DNA of 64,000 bases from Glandiceps talaboti (taxonomy: Eukaryota > Hemichordata > Enteropneusta > Spengelidae). Positions 61,529 through 64,000 of the stretch are shown here, piece after piece. A program made the translations under genes and the position numbers. The notes under the pieces are model-generated. The model worked only from the letters and a program-made list of their open reading frames with translations, had not been told where the DNA came from and did no database searches. Numbering within the stretch: the first letter of the stretch is position 1; each line of letters starts with the position of its first letter. The DNA is taken from NCBI RefSeq assembly GCF_964340395.1, contig NC_135558.1, forward strand, positions 16,332,271 through 16,396,270, written 5' to 3'.

Positions 61529-63718
61529 CAGTACCGTAGCCTGCGGGGGGGGGGGGGCAGGGGGCCCTAGAAATTTTGGAAAAAAACACGAAAAAATCGA
61601 CTTTTTGAATACATAGCGATGTTATTAAAATCGTTATTTACGTGACAGTTCCTTGCATGCGCGATTTAAATTGATGGTTCACTAAAGTCAAACGTGACTG
61701 TACACTGACTCCTCGCCAATATGTATCTTTATATCTATTGTACGCTCGCTTATTACTTTGAATAAAAATGTGCCCAGTTAAAAATTGTAACTTTAAAAAA
61801 GAAGTTCACATGCACTGTGCATTTTCCGCGAGTAACAGTAGTCTTGAAAGTCTCCTTCATTTGAAGATAGCAAGTCGCAATAATGTCAGAGAGTGAAACT
61901 CCAAAAAAAGACGGAAAAAGTCGTTCAACGTGAGGTCGCCTGTTGCTTGCAGTGACTTCGAAGATGCACTCGACCTCATTTACATCTTGTTCCTCATATT
62001 AAAACATTTACTGATAAAACGGCAGACCTCTTTTTGGAATATTTGGTGGCCCTGAAAAACTATTAAACTAGGTACGCAATTTAAGATCCACTCTTTAAAG
62101 ATCCACTTTCAATAATTGTGTTCGACGTTGTCTTTGGTTAAAATGTTGTTTGATATAATTATCTCATTGCACTGACACTAGCGTTATTACGCAATTCATT
62201 TTGAAGCGACAAATTGCTATGGAAAGAATGGCCCTGAATTTGTAAACAGAGCAGTACCTTCGACATCAAAATCCAAACTTCAATTATTGCCATTATAATG
62301 ACACTGGCAAGGAGAATTCACTGAGTTCACCTTGGGTTCCAACATAAAGGAGGGCCATAAAAGTGTTGGGAATAGGGTAAAGAAAATGACCATTTTGTGT
62401 TACTTATTTGAGAAAGCACCATCCATTTTTTTTATTTTTAAGTTTGTGTTTTTTTTACTTTGAATGTGATATCCTTTCGGCAACTACTTTGAAAGATGTG
62501 ACATTAGGCCAGAAAAAATGAAAAAGCTGTTCAACCTACCCATATATTTTTTACATGTAACATGTAACGATATACATTTGAGTCTATTCCAAATTATATA
62601 ATATTTTATACGGTGGTTATTTGGCTGTGCTGATGCATACAAGCATGAATTGAGATTAAATTAAGCTGTTGTATTTCCAATGTGCACTAAAAAGAATTGA
62701 GCAACGGTTTACGACCATGGGAGTGGGCTGAACAGCCTGAGTGATAGGGGCATCAAAGTCTGAAAGTCTTGAAATGTTTTTGAAACTTCAGGAGAAGTCA
62801 TTTACCAAGTGCACATCCGCAAAATATCTTTCAGCTTTGCAACAACAAAATACACTTCCAGATAATATGTAATGTATAGCATAATTGTTTCAATTGTGGT
62901 ATTTTATTACCATATTCACGTATTGAAAGACTTGAAATTATGTCTATGGTTTGATATTTTATGCCTCTAAAGGGCCTCCTACACGTCTTATTTTCATTTT
63001 TTTCACCTTTGGAGTTGTCTCTCCAATCAGTAGCCATCAAGGTGATAATTGTCTTTCTCCCAAAACAAGATGGATGGTGTCTGGCTAAGCACCTCCCTGT
63101 ATAGGTTAGAGCTAATTAGAGACATCCCCGTATGCGTGTGAAATCCACATCCTGTGGAAAGTAATCTCATTCAGAGTATTATTGTTGTTGGCTATCACTG
63201 TTATTTTAATGTATGATATTGTACCACATACTTTTATATCTCCACTTTAGTGTAGGTGACATAAGGGGTGGCTAAAATATTGCTTGAGTTTTATTTGGTC
63301 GGGCTTAACATTTTTTGAGAAGAGAGGGTGAGAGGAGCTACAACATTTATTTAACCGTGAATTGTGTACATTTCCTAACTGTAGCTATGTAGACAAATTG
63401 TAAGAGATAGTATCAAGATGACTGAAATATTTTGCTATCATTATATATGGTTTGTTTTATCCTTGTCAAGCATTGTGAAAAAATGAAATTCTACCTACCT
63501 ACCTAGCCAAATGTGATGGGTTAGGTTACCCTTTGACCAGCTTTTTTATTTTTTCTAGCCTTAAATATGATATTTAATCGCGTATGCTAAAATATATTAT
63601 GTAAATTATATGCAAATTTAGGTAAATTAGCCATTTTTCTAAATTTTAAATGCATGATTGCACCAAGACAAAGTTCTGCCGCCCCCCCCCCCGGTAATTT
63701 GGTCAGGCTACGGCCTTG
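61529..63718. mobile_element. 2.19-kb hAT-like element, non-autonomous
   Basis: The left end is CAGTACCGTAGCCTGC followed by a G-run; the right end, reversed, is CAAGGCCGTAGCCTGACC followed after a short spacer by a G-run. CAGNNNCGTAGCC termini with a G-run are typical of hAT elements, which make 8-bp duplications. Internally I find no hAT transposase motif; the longest frames are below 70 residues. A 42-residue frame from 61,771 has a Cys/His-rich start MCPVKNCNFKKEVHMHCAF, a possible zinc-finger remnant. The insertion interrupts a segment whose uninterrupted copy lies at 56.6-56.7 kb, which confirms both boundaries. Confidence 0.7.
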
Positions 63719-64000
63719 GATCATATCATGCAGCCCATTTGAGGACTAATATCGCTCTCTTCATCTTCTCCCCCTCTCCCACAATCGAATGACCCATTCA
63801 AACACAATAGCACACACACATTATACCTATATACACGTCTCTCAACAAGAATTTCATGCACGGAAGCAGCTTATTCGCTAGGAAATGGGGATTGGCGCAC
63901 ACGTACACATAGTCATATAGGATGGTATGTACATGTATAGCTTCTTAAATCTATAAACTATATCTACGAAGATTACAATTACGAAACCTTCAAGCCCAAA
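63719..64000. other. Right flank, no gene recognised
   Basis: Begins with the continuation of the interrupted exon-like segment (ATCATGCAGCCCATTTGA) and then single-copy sequence to the window end. Confidence 0.5.

Overview
This is an AT-rich animal genome segment. Multi-exon genes with GT-AG introns, tRNA-derived SINE, Penelope-like, LINE, hAT-like and Polinton elements, and very abundant (TA)n, (GA)n, (CAA)n and (ACAG)n microsatellites exclude a prokaryote. TRIM-NHL copies and a CAP-EGF-ShKT gene fit a marine invertebrate (mollusc or other lophotrochozoan, hemichordate, lancelet), but I cannot name the lineage.

Layout. 1-6.9 kb holds no recognisable gene. 6.9-9.9 kb is a 3.0-kb foldback element: two 1.1-kb inverted arms of degenerate minisatellite, a SAM-like coding fragment in the inner arms, and 6-bp target duplications. 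12.1-20.35 kb is a ten-exon secreted CAP-superfamily gene (365 aa) on the + strand, with MITEs, a tRNA-SINE and microsatellites in its introns. 21.4-22.2 kb is a 21-bp minisatellite. 24.5-25.8 kb is the 3' part of a Penelope-like element (PLE, minus strand) with GIY-YIG endonuclease and two hammerhead ribozyme motifs. 26,412-34,509 is a decayed 8.1-kb Polinton/Maverick with about 250-bp terminal inverted repeats, AG termini and perfect 6-bp target duplications. It keeps a broken protein-primed PolB, a penton-like gene, two small hydrophobic-protein genes, a basic/membrane gene, and small Cys/His-rich genes. I see no integrase, major capsid, ATPase or protease. 34.7-36.9 kb is a two-exon galactose-3-O-sulfotransferase-family gene (478 aa).

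39.6-56.1 kb is a TRIM-NHL duplication cluster: an intact intronless TRIM (48,361-50,574), a three-lesion TRIM pseudogene (39,591-41,502), and two antisense TRIM relics, each at the end of a 3.4-3.8 kb segmental duplication (42.3-46.1 and 52.6-56.1 kb). One duplicate carries a 5'-truncated LINE; its empty site is preserved in the other. A second PLE derivative with its own hammerhead lies between the TRIM copies, and a third PLE fragment with a hammerhead lies inside the second duplicate. 56-64 kb has no recognisable intact gene but contains a 2.19-kb hAT-like insertion (61,529-63,718) that splits a short segment also present near 56.6 kb.

Three genes look functional: the CAP gene, the sulfotransferase and the TRIM-NHL gene. 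Most of the rest is mobile DNA and its remains. All family assignments come from reading motifs by eye; no alignment or search was run.
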